Below, in pieces: positions 26,325 through 36,096 of a DNA stretch of 64,000 bases (the first letter of the stretch is position 1; every line of letters begins with the position of its first letter). Below the pieces are notes generated by a model. The model was given only the letters and a program-made list of their open reading frames with translations. It was not told where the DNA came from and made no database searches. The position numbers and the translations under genes are program-made. Source of the DNA: CAZJCK01 sp964544635 (GTDB taxonomy: Bacteria > Zixibacteria > MSB-5A5 > GN15 > FEB-12); assembly GCA_964544635.1 (NCBI GenBank), contig CAZJCK010000002.1:51776-115775 (forward strand), read 5' to 3'.

Positions 26325-29300
26325 CGGGCTCCGTAGATGTTCGTCCAAGGGTCTTGTCCTGGCTGATCGGTAACAGCAGGCGGAAAGTTGTGCCCTTGCC
26401 CACCTCGCTGTCCACCTCGATGCGACCGTGGTGGTCCCGGATGATCTGGTAGCAGATCGACAGCCCGAGACCGGTGCCGATACCCACGCCCTTGGTAGTG
26501 AAGCCGGGATCGAACACCTTGTCGAGGTGCTCCGGCTTGATGCCGCTGCCGGTGTCGGAGAACTCGATTGACAGATAGCCGTCGCGGACCCGGGTCCGTA
26601 TGGTGAGGATCCCCTTCCCACCCATCGCCTGGCGAGCGTTATTGAGAATATTGAGAAACACCTGGTTCAGTTTGCCGGGGTAGCAGGCGATCTGGGGAAT
26701 GTCGCCAAAGTCGCGTACGATCTCGATACCGTGCTTGATCTCGTGGTAGATCAGGGTCAGGGTATCTTCAATGCCTTCATGAATGTCGCAGGTCTTAAGT
26801 TCCGCTTCGTCGAGGCGCGCGAAACTGCGCAGCCGCCGCACGATGGTAGTTACGCGGCCGGTACCGTTCTTGATCACCGCATTGGCGTCGTCGATCACCT
26901 TGAGCAAACGCTGCGACTGGGTGTTGTCCTGGAGCAGCTCCGGGGCGGACTCTTCGAGGATGGCGCGCAGCTTCTCGATACTTCGCATGAGCGTATTGTG
27001 CATCGAGCCGACAGCGCCGATCGGGGTGTTGATCTCATGGGCGATGCCGGCCACCAGCAGACCGAGCGACGCCATCTTCTCGGACTGCACCAGCTGCGAC
27101 TGGGCGTCGCGCAGCTCACGGTTGGCGCGCTCCAGGCTCGATACCATGGCATGCATGTCGGTGACATCGTGGGCCACGCCGATACCGGCCACGATTTTGC
27201 CGGACTCATCGCGCAACGGGGAGGCGCTGGTATGATGCCAGCGCACCGAACCATCCTTGTGCCTCACCCGGTACTCGATCTCGCCGCTGTCGCCATGCGC
27301 CAGCACCTGCTCCATGAACTCCCGGCAGCGCGGCAGGTCCTCGTCGATGACAAAGCGGTCGATCCCCCGTCCCAGCACATCGCCGACCTCATGCCCGAGG
27401 ATCTGCTTCCAGTTCGGCGAGACATACGTAAACACGCCCGACGGATTGACCGAGTAGATGATCTCGCGGGCATTCTCGACCAGGCTGCGGAACCGCTGTT
27501 CGCTCTCGCGCAGCGCTTCCTGCGACTGGCGGCGCTCTATGTACACGCCGATCATCTCGGCGGCGGTGCGCAACACCCGGCGGTCTTCATCGTCGATGCG
27601 ACGGTCGCCGGTGCAGTCGTCAAGCCCGACGAAGCCCCACCAGTCACCGCCGACCCGGATGGGTATGATCAGGATGGCGACGATGTCCTGCGGCTCGAGC
27701 AGCGTCCGCTCCGATTTCGGAAAGTCTTCCGTACGGCCGAAGATTTCATTTCCGGAGGCGAGTTGCTGCTGCCAGCGCGGTAAGTGTTCGGCGTAGCAGA
27801 TGTGCTGCAGTTCGGGGTTATCGATCTCGGCGGTTGCATCTTTGCCAACCACTTCGTAGCGCTGGCGGCAACACATTCTGTCCTGATCATCGATGAAGTT
27901 CTCGAACAGGTAGGTGCGATCGACCTGCGCCGTCACGCGTATGATCGAGAGCAGGCTGTTGATCGCCTCGTCCATGTACGGCGTTTCCAGCAGCACGCGG
28001 GAGCACTCGGCCAGCGCTTCTTCGTAGCGCAGGCGACGTTCCACGCGCTGCTCCGCTTCCTTGCGCTCCGAAATATCACGGCCGATACCGGAGATGTAGG
28101 CGACCTCGTCGTTGTCTCCCTTGATCGTGAATAGCGAAACCTCGACCGCTTTGCGATCTCCACGAGCCGTCGTAATGTCGATCTCGCCACGGAAACGCCC
28201 TCGCGACAGCAACGATGCTTCGGCGCGGTCATAAAAGTCGGGGCCCACCAGTTCCTTGATGGACATGCAGTGCAGGTCGTCGAGCGTGTAACCGGAGGTC
28301 TGCTGCATGGCCGGGTTGCTTTCGATCAGCCGCCCCTCCGGCGAAAAAATGGTGATACCGTCGTGAGCATTCTCGTAGATGCGACGGTACAACCGGAGCT
28401 TCTCTTCGGCCTCACGCTGATCGGTGATATCGATACCGGTGGCGACTATATAATTGACCACACCGTCATCGTCAGTCAGCACCGTATTGGACCACGCGAT
28501 CAAGCGACGCTCACCGTCGCGTGTCAGCCAGTAGTTCTCGCCGTACAGCGGATAGTCGCCGCCGAACAGTCGATCGAGCAGGCTGTTGACCCGCCCCTTC
28601 TCCTCGTCCAGCAGGAAGAGGTCATCGAACGGCTTGTTGATTACTTCGCGGTGATCATAACCGGTCAGGCGTTCGCAAGTGCGATTGAAGCGGACGATAT
28701 GGCCTTGTCGATCGAGCACTACCACCAGGGCGCCGATGGTGTCGAGCACGGCCGACACGAAATTGCGCTCCCGGCGCAGGGCCTGCTCCGCCTCCTTGCG
28801 TTCATCGATGTCGTAGACGACACCGATGGAGACGGCCTCACCCGACAACTCACCGCGCACCAGTGTGAGGACCGCCCAGAAAACCGATCCGTCGGCGCGC
28901 CGCAGCTGCACGTCCATGTCCTTACAGTAGCCGAGTTCGATAAGTGAGTCCATAACGCGGGCTCGATCCTCGGGGTTGACGTAAAACTGCGGCGTCTTGC
29001 GGCCGATCAGCTCGTCGGCAGGCAGGCGCATCAGCCGCGAAAGCGAGTCGTTGGCATAAAGTATCTCGCCGTCGGAGGCACGGGCGATAATCGAGGCGAT
29101 CGGCACCGCCTGGACAAGCATACGCAGCAGTTCGTCGGATCGCTGGGCGCGAGTGGTGTCGGTGAATATCCAGAGTCGGCCCATTACCCGGTCGTTCTTT
29201 TCCCGGACGACGAATGAGAGCACACTCAAGAATCGTTCTTCCGGCTGCAGCAGCTTGAGACGTCGGGGCAAAACCTCCAGGTCGGTCAGGTAGTCGTGGG

Positions 29301-30324
29301 GATCGTCGGGATCGTTGCGCAGGGATTCGAGCTGCCTGAGGAAGGCGGCGGCATCTTCAAATTGCGTCGCAAGATCGGTCACAATCTTCTCGAAGGTCCG
29401 GTTTTGCAGTCGGACCGGTGTCATACCGAAGAACTCGCTGGCGGCGCGGTTGAACACGCTGATACGGTCGTCGGGATCAACCATGATGATGGCCGACTGG
29501 GTGGTATCCAAAATGGCCTGCACAATACTGAAGGAACGCTGCAGCTCCTCGTTGCGGCGGCTCAGTTCGGCCTCCATGCGCAGCCGACGGGTAACATCGC
29601 GGGCAATGCCGTATTCGGCCACCGGCCGATTGCCGTCATAGATTATATGTGTCGAGACTTCGAACTGGCGGGTTTCCCCCGACCTGGCGACCAGCGGCAG
29701 GATCTGTGAACGGACGGTGCCGGTGGACAGGCTGATTGCCCCCTGGAACTTCTGTTGCATCTCATCACGTCGCTCCGGAGGAATCAGGTCGAACGCCGAA
29801 CGGCCGATCAGCTCATCCGGCTTATAGCCGAGCAGATCCTCTACCGCCGGCGATACCATGGTGAAGCGGCCGTCGGTATCCACGATGTAGACCATATCCA
29901 GCACATTTTCCATAGTGAGTCGAAGGTCACGTTCCGACTCCTGCAGCCGGCGCAGCAGCTGCACTCGCTCAAGCGACTGCGTCACGGCCAGCTCCAGGTT
30001 TTGTGGGCTGACCGGCTTGGACAGGAATTGATCGGCCCCCGCCGCGATTGCCGACCGCGCGGTATCAATGCTGGCATGCGATGACTGCAAAATCACTGCC
30101 GGCGCCGAGGGGTGCTTCTTGATGTCATGGAGCAACTCCAGGCCGGAGCGATCGGGAAGGGTCAGGTCAGAGATGACGACATCGAATTCGGCACGGTCGA
30201 GTGCGGCCATCGCCTCTTTGGATGATCCGGCTTCGACCACCTCGTACCCCTGCGATCGCATCCGACCGACCAGCTCGCGGCGTTGTTGCGCCTCTTCGGC
30301 TATGTACAGAATTCTCGTCGCCAT
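26314..30324 (-). CDS. Soluble multi-PAS/GAF histidine kinase with N-terminal receiver
   Basis: A 1336-aa cytoplasmic sensor. Order: receiver (1-120, acceptor D53 in VVISDLTLPD), five PAS domains (about 130-785), GAF (about 785-945), PAS6 (about 955-1075), HisKA with H1096 (GIAHEINTP) and a canonical HATPase (NILNNARQAM, DTGSGI, GTGLGLS). No membrane segment is present, so signals are internal (redox, small ligands or light). The ATG at 30324 was chosen over the GTG at 30330 because AGGAG lies 5 nt upstream. It is co-transcribed with the degenerate membrane kinase, its likely partner. Confidence 0.93.
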   Translation of the reverse strand: MATRILYIAEEAQQRRELVGRMRSQGYEVVEAGSSKEAMAALDRAEFDVVISDLTLPDRSGLELLHDIKKHPSAPAVILQSSHASIDTARSAIAAGADQFLSKPVSPQNLELAVTQSLERVQLLRRLQESERDLRLTMENVLDMVYIVDTDGRFTMVSPAVEDLLGYKPDELIGRSAFDLIPPERRDEMQQKFQGAISLSTGTVRSQILPLVARSGETRQFEVSTHIIYDGNRPVAEYGIARDVTRRLRMEAELSRRNEELQRSFSIVQAILDTTQSAIIMVDPDDRISVFNRAASEFFGMTPVRLQNRTFEKIVTDLATQFEDAAAFLRQLESLRNDPDDPHDYLTDLEVLPRRLKLLQPEERFLSVLSFVVREKNDRVMGRLWIFTDTTRAQRSDELLRMLVQAVPIASIIARASDGEILYANDSLSRLMRLPADELIGRKTPQFYVNPEDRARVMDSLIELGYCKDMDVQLRRADGSVFWAVLTLVRGELSGEAVSIGVVYDIDERKEAEQALRRERNFVSAVLDTIGALVVVLDRQGHIVRFNRTCERLTGYDHREVINKPFDDLFLLDEEKGRVNSLLDRLFGGDYPLYGENYWLTRDGERRLIAWSNTVLTDDDGVVNYIVATGIDITDQREAEEKLRLYRRIYENAHDGITIFSPEGRLIESNPAMQQTSGYTLDDLHCMSIKELVGPDFYDRAEASLLSRGRFRGEIDITTARGDRKAVEVSLFTIKGDNDEVAYISGIGRDISERKEAEQRVERRLRYEEALAECSRVLLETPYMDEAINSLLSIIRVTAQVDRTYLFENFIDDQDRMCCRQRYEVVGKDATAEIDNPELQHICYAEHLPRWQQQLASGNEIFGRTEDFPKSERTLLEPQDIVAILIIPIRVGGDWWGFVGLDDCTGDRRIDDEDRRVLRTAAEMIGVYIERRQSQEALRESEQRFRSLVENAREIIYSVNPSGVFTYVSPNWKQILGHEVGDVLGRGIDRFVIDEDLPRCREFMEQVLAHGDSGEIEYRVRHKDGSVRWHHTSASPLRDESGKIVAGIGVAHDVTDMHAMVSSLERANRELRDAQSQLVQSEKMASLGLLVAGIAHEINTPIGAVGSMHNTLMRSIEKLRAILEESAPELLQDNTQSQRLLKVIDDANAVIKNGTGRVTTIVRRLRSFARLDEAELKTCDIHEGIEDTLTLIYHEIKHGIEIVRDFGDIPQIACYPGKLNQVFLNILNNARQAMGGKGILTIRTRVRDGYLSIEFSDTGSGIKPEHLDKVFDPGFTTKGVGIGTGLGLSICYQIIRDHHGRIEVDSEVGKGTTFRLLLPISQDKTLGRTSTEPDGA

Positions 30325-30513
30325 CTGCACTCCTCAATACCCTTCGTTCCGTATACGCCCAGAAGTCCGGAAAGATAACAGCTTTCACCACCCGACACAA
30401 TCAACCAGCCGGAAATGATCTTTACTTTCCACGACGTCAAGTGTACGTTCGGCGACACACCCGGCCACTGGGCCAGGTCGTTTCAAGAACCTTTTAGCGA
30501 TGGAATAGCCGCC

Positions 30514-31932
30514 ATGCGAATCATATTCTCAATGTACCGGACATCGATTCTCATTCTACTCATGGCGTCAGCCCTGGCGATTTCGACCGCCCCGCGCATC
30601 AACGCCGAATCGCTGGTGAATTTCAGCGAGACGCTCCAGGAGATAACAACCCGCGTGTCGCCGGCGGTGGTCCAGATTATTGTAGCCGGCTATACGCCCG
30701 GCACACCCGGCAGCGCCGGCCTGCTGGAACTGAATCAGTCGTCCGGATCGGGAGTGATAGTCGACCCCGACGGCTACATCGTCACCAACGCCCATGTCGT
30801 CGCCGGCGCCCGGCGTATCCAGGTCCTGCTGGCGGCATCGCACACCGCCGGCAACGATTTCAGCTCAATCCTCAAGCCGCGCGGCGATCGGCTTGGCGCC
30901 CAGGTGGTCGGTATCGACCGCGAAACCGACCTGGCGGTGCTGAAGGTTCAGCAGGAGGGGCTGCCCTATCTCGAACTGGGTGACTCCGACAAGTTACGGC
31001 AGGGCCAGTTGGTGCTGGCATTCGGCTCGCCCCGCGGCCTGGAAAACAGTGTCACCATCGGCGTGGTATCGTCGGTGGCACGGCAGCTGGTTGCCGATGA
31101 CCCGATGATCTACATCCAGACCGACGCCTCGATCAACCCGGGCAACTCCGGCGGACCGCTGGTCAATGTCGACGGCGAGGTGGTCGGTATCAATACTTTC
31201 ATCGTCTCGGAATCGGGTGGCAACGAAGGGCTAGGCTTCGCCGCGCCGTCGAATATCGTCCGCAACATATACGAGCAGTTTCGCAATACCGGATATGTTC
31301 GCAGGGGCGTGATAGGTGTGAATGCCCAGACGATCACCCCCGACATCGCCCAGGGACTCGGCCTCAACCGCGATTGGGGTGTTGTCCTTGGCGACGTTTA
31401 TCCCAATTCACCGGCCGAGCAAGCCGGCCTGCAGGTGGGCGATATTATCCTGTCGGTCGATGGCAAGACAATGGAAAACGGCCGCCAGTTTGATGTCAAT
31501 CTGTACCGGCGCACCATCGGGGAGCGCGTGAGGCTGGAGGTTCAGCGGGACGGTGCGCCGATAAACGTCGAGGTCATGGTCATCGAGCGCGTTGAAGAAG
31601 CCGACCGATTCTCGCGCATGGTCTCGCCGGAAGACAACCTGGTCGACAAGCTGGGCATCCTGGCGCTCGAACTGGATGACAATATCCGCTCCATGTTGCC
31701 CGAATTACGCCGTGATGACGGTGTTGTCGTTGCCGCCCGCAGCAACGTGGCGGCGGCATTCCGAACTGGCGGCTTCCTGCCGGGGGATGTCATCTACGCG
31801 GTCAACCGGCAGGCCGTCGGTGACCTGACCCAATTGCGCGAGGCCCTGAGCGGCCACCGTACCGGACAAGTCCTGGTCGTGCAAATCGAACGGCTGGGCC
31901 GGTTGATGTACCTGCCGGTGCTGGTGCAGTAG
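30514..31932 (+). CDS. HtrA/DegP-type periplasmic serine protease with two PDZ domains
   Basis: A 472-aa exported trypsin-fold protease for envelope quality control. It has a signal peptide (SILILLMASALAISTAPRINA) and the catalytic triad H94 (TNAHVVAG), D139 (RETDLAVL) and S212 (NPGNSGGPL). Two PDZ domains follow (about 270-375 and 395-470), the second divergent. The ATG at 30514 starts just before the leader; an ATG at 30532 is also possible and an upstream extension to 30415 is unlikely. It is divergent from the large kinase. Confidence 0.93.
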   Translation: MRIIFSMYRTSILILLMASALAISTAPRINAESLVNFSETLQEITTRVSPAVVQIIVAGYTPGTPGSAGLLELNQSSGSGVIVDPDGYIVTNAHVVAGARRIQVLLAASHTAGNDFSSILKPRGDRLGAQVVGIDRETDLAVLKVQQEGLPYLELGDSDKLRQGQLVLAFGSPRGLENSVTIGVVSSVARQLVADDPMIYIQTDASINPGNSGGPLVNVDGEVVGINTFIVSESGGNEGLGFAAPSNIVRNIYEQFRNTGYVRRGVIGVNAQTITPDIAQGLGLNRDWGVVLGDVYPNSPAEQAGLQVGDIILSVDGKTMENGRQFDVNLYRRTIGERVRLEVQRDGAPINVEVMVIERVEEADRFSRMVSPEDNLVDKLGILALELDDNIRSMLPELRRDDGVVVAARSNVAAAFRTGGFLPGDVIYAVNRQAVGDLTQLREALSGHRTGQVLVVQIERLGRLMYLPVLVQ

Positions 31933-31977
31933 TTGACAAGATGAACTTCGTTCGTCCCCGGTTGTTGGCTACAATAC

Positions 31978-32379
31978 ATGAGAGTTTCAACACCACCGCC
32001 CGCACAGCTGGCTCCCGGCGTGCCGCCGCCCCCGTCACCAGTCATGGTGTGGGATGGCGAGTGCGATTTCTGCCGGCGCTGGATCGAGCGCTGGCAGCGC
32101 TGGACCGGCGGAAAAATAGAATTCGAAACGTATCAGCAGGTCGGCAGTCGCTACGCCCCGCTGGGTCCGGATGAGTACCGCCAGGCTGTCTTCCTGATCG
32201 AATCGGACGGAAAAATAACGCGGGCGGCCGAGGCGGTCTTTCGCTCGCTCTGGATGGCCGGCAGCTTCCAGTGGCCATACAACCTGTACCGCAGTATGCC
32301 GTGGTTCGAGCGCGCCTCGGAGTTGGTCTATCGCTGGGTTGCCCGCAACCGCGACCGCCTGGTACGCTGGGGCTTTTGA
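31978..32379 (+). CDS. DCC-family (DUF393) thiol-disulfide oxidoreductase-like protein
   Basis: A 133-aa member of the DCC family, named for its DxxCxxC motif, seen here as DGECDFC (D26, C29, C32). The C-terminal half carries the family's aromatic stretch (YNLYRSMPWFERASELVYRW). The function of the family is unproven. The N-terminus is Pro-rich (PPPPSPV), and the ATG at 31978 is not preceded by a clear ribosome site; a start near V22 is possible. The stop codon abuts that of the next convergent gene with no gap. Confidence 0.85.
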   Translation: MRVSTPPPAQLAPGVPPPPSPVMVWDGECDFCRRWIERWQRWTGGKIEFETYQQVGSRYAPLGPDEYRQAVFLIESDGKITRAAEAVFRSLWMAGSFQWPYNLYRSMPWFERASELVYRWVARNRDRLVRWGF

Positions 32380-33387
32380 TCAGCGCTCCTCAAGCAAGGC
32401 ATCATCGATAATAATAACGGCCGCGCCGGTGAAATTGCCCGCGCGCAGATCGTCCAGCGCCTCGTTGGCCTTCTCCAGCGGATAGGGCGTTATTTCGGTC
32501 TCTACCGGCACCTCCGGGGCGAGCTCGAGGAATTCCTCGCCGTCGGTTCGTGTCAGGTTCGCAACTGAGCGAATTACCCGTTCTTCCCAGAGGATTTCGT
32601 ATGGAAATGATGGTATGTCACTCATGTGGATGCCGGCACACACGACTGTCGAACCTTTGTCGACCGCCTTCAGGGCGGCCGGCACCAGTTCGCCGACCGG
32701 TGCAAAGATAATCGCTCCGTCCAGCTTTTCGGGTGGCTGCACTTTGGAGCTGCCGGCCCAGACAGCGCCCAGTTTCCTGGCAAACGCTTGCGCCTCGGTA
32801 TCGCCCTCGCGGGTAAAGGCGTAAACCTCCTGTCCCTGGTGTCGTGCCACCTGGATGATAATATGGGCGGCCGCGCCGAAACCGTACAGTCCCAGGCGAG
32901 GCGAGTCGCCTGCCATCCGCAGCGACCGGTAGCCAATCAGCCCGGCGCACAACAGCGGAGCCGCCTGCAAGTCGGGGTAGCCGTTTGGGATGTCGAAGCA
33001 AAAGTCGGCGTTGGCCAGGCAATAATCGGCGAAGCCACCGTCAATCTGGTACCCGGTATACCGGGCATGATCGCACAGATTTTCGCGACCCGACCGGCAG
33101 AATTTACATTCACCGCAGGAGCCACCGAGCCAGGGGAGGCCGACCCGGTCGCCATTGGAGAATCGTTCCGCGCCGGCGCCGACAGCGTCGACCCGGCCAA
33201 CCACCTGGTGACCCGGAATGATCGGCAGTTTCGGCTCCTTGAGATCACCGTCGACGACATGCAGATCGGTCCGGCAAAGACCACAGGCGGCAACTTTGAT
33301 CCGTACCTGGCCGCTTTTCGGATCGGGTATCTCGACTTCCCGAAAGGCAAGCCTCTCCCCCGGTTTATCCAATAACATCGCTCTCAC
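32380..33387 (-). CDS. Zinc-dependent medium-chain alcohol dehydrogenase
   Basis: A 335-aa MDR dehydrogenase. Catalytic zinc ligands are C38, H60 and C147; structural-zinc cysteines are C91, C94, C97 and C105. The Rossmann segment is LGLYGFGAAAHI. The family motif GHE is GHQ here (Q61), a second-shell change. Close relatives begin MKAMV, so the GTG at 33387 (MRAML) is preferred over the ATG at 33378. It is a single-gene unit whose substrate is unknown; NAD(P) aldehyde/alcohol conversion is expected. Confidence 0.92.
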   Translation of the reverse strand: MRAMLLDKPGERLAFREVEIPDPKSGQVRIKVAACGLCRTDLHVVDGDLKEPKLPIIPGHQVVGRVDAVGAGAERFSNGDRVGLPWLGGSCGECKFCRSGRENLCDHARYTGYQIDGGFADYCLANADFCFDIPNGYPDLQAAPLLCAGLIGYRSLRMAGDSPRLGLYGFGAAAHIIIQVARHQGQEVYAFTREGDTEAQAFARKLGAVWAGSSKVQPPEKLDGAIIFAPVGELVPAALKAVDKGSTVVCAGIHMSDIPSFPYEILWEERVIRSVANLTRTDGEEFLELAPEVPVETEITPYPLEKANEALDDLRAGNFTGAAVIIIDDALLEER

Positions 33388-33525
33388 AGCAGCACCTCAC
33401 TTTGTCCCGCAATGTAACAAGAACTCGACAAGCTACCAAGGGGAGGCGGCATGTTCTGTAGTTAAACAATTAGACCTCTGATAACGAATTAGGACTTGAT
33501 TCGTATCAATTCCGACTCCCGAAGA

Positions 33526-33552
33526 TTAAGGCTGTGTCGACAATGGCAATAA
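33526..33552 (+). promoter_or_regulatory. Possible sigma-28 (FliA) promoter of the chemoreceptor gene
   Basis: TTAA (33526-33529), 15 bp, then GGCAATAA (33545-33552), against the FliA consensus TAAA-N15-GCCGATAA, matching 9 of 12 positions. Chemoreceptor genes commonly use sigma-28. It lies 38 bp before the ATG, behind a good ribosome site (AAAGGGGA). Confidence 0.4.
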
Positions 33553-33589
33553 CGAAAATTTCACTGCCAATGCCACCAAAGGGGATGAC

Positions 33590-35713
33590 ATGCAACTGAA
33601 CCTCAAGCTCGGCCACAAGCTTATGGCCCTGGTTGCCATCGTACTGATCGTCTCAGTCGCCGGTGTCGCCACGGTCAGCGTGCTGCAGTCGGACAAACAC
33701 CTCACCGATCTGGCCAAGACCGACCTTGAACATCTCGCCCGAATGTCCAAAAAGATCTGCGAAATGAACGCCACCGAACGGTTGGAAAAGGTCAAGTCCG
33801 ATCTCGGCGCAACCCTCGAGATCTTCCATGATCGCGGCGGCGATGCCGTTGTCATCGAGGACGGTAAGATGATCATGGACGCCGACGGTGACCGCTGGGA
33901 GCTCAACGACGACACCACGCTGGTGGACCGTATCACCAGCCTGACCGGCGCCTACTGCACGATCTTCCAGAAAGATGGTACCAGCGCCCGGCGGATCGCC
34001 ACCAGTGTGGTGAAGGAAGACGGCAAACGGGCTGTCGGAACCTATATATCCGACGCCGTCTATCAGCGGGTGTTCCTTGAAGGAAAGGACTTCTTCGGCC
34101 GAGCCTGGGTGGTCAATGCCTGGTATGTCACGGCATATGTCCCGATCCGCGATATCCACGGTGAGGTTGTCGGCTCATACTTTGTCGGTGTACCGGAACG
34201 GTCGAACAATCTGCGCAATGCGCTTCTGTCCCAGACAGTCGGTGAGACCGGCTACGCCTACACCATCAACTCCAAGGGCATACTGCAGATTCACCCGGCC
34301 AGTGAAGGCGCCGATATAAGCAACTACGACTTCATCAAAGAAATGATCACCAAGGGCCCGAAGCTGGGCGAAGATGACGTCGGCTGGATCGTCTATCCGT
34401 GGAAGAACCCGGGCGATCCACATGAGCGCGAAAAAATCACGGCCTATATGTACCTTGAGGAATGGGACTGGGTGATTGCCGTAGGCAGCTATCTGGAGGA
34501 GTTCACGGCGCCCGTTGCGTCGGTCCGCAACAACATACTGATAATCGGTGTCATCTGCCTCTTGATCGGCCTCGCGCTGGCCTGGGGATTGAGCCGCAAA
34601 ATCACCGGTCCGATCCAGCAGATTGTCACCGCCGCCAAACGCATCTCGGGCGGCGATGTCAATACAACAGTGAATATAAAGTCCCGCGACGAAATTGGCG
34701 AACTGGCGACGACCTTTAATGAAATGACGGCGTACCTGAAGGAAGCCGCCGGCGCCGCCGAGTCGATCGCCCGCAATGACCTGACTGTCCGCATAACGCC
34801 ACGCTCCGAGAGCGATACCTTTGGTCAAGCCTTCAAGACAATGATCGACAACCTGTCGCATGTCGTCATGTCGCTCTCGGACAACGCCCGCGACCTGGCC
34901 TCGGCAGCGGCCGAAGTAGCGTCTTCCTCGGAGCAGATGTCGCGCGGCGCCAGCCAGCAATCATCACAGGTAGAGCAGGTCTCGACCGCCATGCACGAAA
35001 TGTCGTCGACCATCACCGAATCCTCGCAGAATGCCGGGCAGGCAACCGACGCCAGCCAGAATGCTTCGCAGTATGCCGGTGAAGGCGGCCAGATTGTCGA
35101 GCAGACGATCCAGGGGATGCAGCGCATCGCCGAGGTCGTCCGTGAATCATCTGAAAGCATCGGCGAGCTGTCGAAGTCGGCCGAGAAGATTGGCGAGATC
35201 ATCGTGGTCATCGACGATATCGCCGACCAGACCAACCTGCTGGCGCTCAACGCCGCCATCGAAGCCGCCCGCGCCGGTGAGCAGGGCCGCGGCTTTGCCG
35301 TCGTTGCCGACGAAGTCCGCAAACTGGCCGAACGCACGGCTCGCGCCACCGGAGAAATTACCAGCATGATCACGGCGGTGCAGGAAAAAACCAACTCGTC
35401 GGTCAGCTCCATGCAGCGCGGCATCGATGAGGTTGACGGCGGACGCAAGCTGGCTGACTCCGCCGGCGCCAGCCTGAATCAGATTGTCACCGTATCGGAG
35501 CAACTGCTCGACATGATGCGGCAGATCGCCTCGGCTACCGAGGAACAGTCGGTCACCGCCGAACAGATTGGCAAGTCGATCACCGAGATTGCCAATGTGA
35601 CGCAGGAATCGGCTGCCGGCGCCCAGCAGGCTGCCCAGGCCGCCGAAGGACTGAATCGCCAGGCCGAATCCCTCAAGGAGATCGTCTCCCAGTTCCGCCT
35701 GAGCAACGCCTGA
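33590..35713 (+). CDS. Methyl-accepting chemotaxis protein with Cache sensor
   Basis: A 707-aa transmembrane chemoreceptor. TM1 about 10-32, periplasmic Cache domain about 33-318 (a double-Cache or Cache3-Cache2 fusion; the GETGYAYTINSKGILQIHP segment is a Cache signature), TM2 about 323-343, HAMP about 345-398, signalling coiled coil about 430-707. The kinase-control tip is intact (DIADQTNLLALNAAIEAARA). It would bind CheA/CheW encoded elsewhere. The gene stands alone with its own promoter and terminator. Confidence 0.95.
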   Translation: MQLNLKLGHKLMALVAIVLIVSVAGVATVSVLQSDKHLTDLAKTDLEHLARMSKKICEMNATERLEKVKSDLGATLEIFHDRGGDAVVIEDGKMIMDADGDRWELNDDTTLVDRITSLTGAYCTIFQKDGTSARRIATSVVKEDGKRAVGTYISDAVYQRVFLEGKDFFGRAWVVNAWYVTAYVPIRDIHGEVVGSYFVGVPERSNNLRNALLSQTVGETGYAYTINSKGILQIHPASEGADISNYDFIKEMITKGPKLGEDDVGWIVYPWKNPGDPHEREKITAYMYLEEWDWVIAVGSYLEEFTAPVASVRNNILIIGVICLLIGLALAWGLSRKITGPIQQIVTAAKRISGGDVNTTVNIKSRDEIGELATTFNEMTAYLKEAAGAAESIARNDLTVRITPRSESDTFGQAFKTMIDNLSHVVMSLSDNARDLASAAAEVASSSEQMSRGASQQSSQVEQVSTAMHEMSSTITESSQNAGQATDASQNASQYAGEGGQIVEQTIQGMQRIAEVVRESSESIGELSKSAEKIGEIIVVIDDIADQTNLLALNAAIEAARAGEQGRGFAVVADEVRKLAERTARATGEITSMITAVQEKTNSSVSSMQRGIDEVDGGRKLADSAGASLNQIVTVSEQLLDMMRQIASATEEQSVTAEQIGKSITEIANVTQESAAGAQQAAQAAEGLNRQAESLKEIVSQFRLSNA

Positions 35714-35739
35714 CAACAGCCTCATCTTTCTAATCTCGC

Positions 35740-35776
35740 GAGCCGGAGAACCGACGTTCTTCGGCTCTTTTTTGTC
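35740..35776 (+). terminator. Terminator after the chemoreceptor
   Basis: A GAGCCG...CGGCTC stem with inner AGAA/TTCT pairing is followed by TTTTTTGT on the plus strand, 30-60 bp past the stop codon. Confidence 0.88.
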
Positions 35777-35777
35777 C

Positions 35778-35805
35778 TTGACCTAATAGTATTACTTTGT
35801 ATTAT
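35778..35805 (+). promoter_or_regulatory. Promoter and operator of the zinc-uptake operon
   Basis: TTGACC (35778-35783) and TATTAT (35800-35805) are 16 bp apart. The spacer holds a perfect 11-bp palindrome TAATAGTATTA (35784-35794). Its right half GTATTA recurs 10 bp further on (35799-35804), overlapping the -10 box. Helically phased repeats inside a promoter are typical of ribbon-helix-helix repressors, and the first gene encodes one. Confidence 0.6.
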
Positions 35806-35835
35806 GACTACCGAAATGACAGGAGAACACATGAT

Positions 35836-36096
35836 ATGAAAAAGAAGTCTGAGATAGTCACGTTCAAGGCCGACGCCAGCCTTATGGAGGCGCTGCAGGG
35901 TGTGGAGAATCGCTCCAGTTTCATCCGGGCGGCAGTGCTGGCGGCGCTCGACTCGACCTGCCCGCTGTGCAAAGGGTCGGGAATCCTCACACCGAATCAG
36001 CGCAAACACTGGAACGAGTTCAGCCATACCCACTCCATCCGCGAGTGTACCGACTGCAACGAGTTCCATTTGGTGTGTAATGATGACGAAGCTTGA
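35836..36096 (+). CDS. Ribbon-helix-helix regulator with Cys/His metal-binding tail
   Basis: An 86-aa protein. N-terminal CopG-type RHH (about 6-38: EIVTFKADASLMEAL strand and helix, NRSSFIRAAVLAAL second helix). The C-terminus carries C42, C45, H58, H64, H66, C71, C74, H78 and C81 (CPLC ... CTDC), a zinc-ribbon-like cluster. It is the first gene of the zinc ABC operon, so it probably senses zinc and represses the operon, in place of Zur. The ATG at 35836 is used; a closer ATG at 35831 runs into a stop after two codons. The 3' end overlaps the next gene. Confidence 0.82.
   Translation: MKKKSEIVTFKADASLMEALQGVENRSSFIRAAVLAALDSTCPLCKGSGILTPNQRKHWNEFSHTHSIRECTDCNEFHLVCNDDEA

Noticed and set aside
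32377..32382. Abutting stop codons TGA/TCA of the DCC and dehydrogenase genes as a special signal
   Set aside because: A zero-length convergent gap is a curiosity of compact genomes; no hairpin or motif supports a function.
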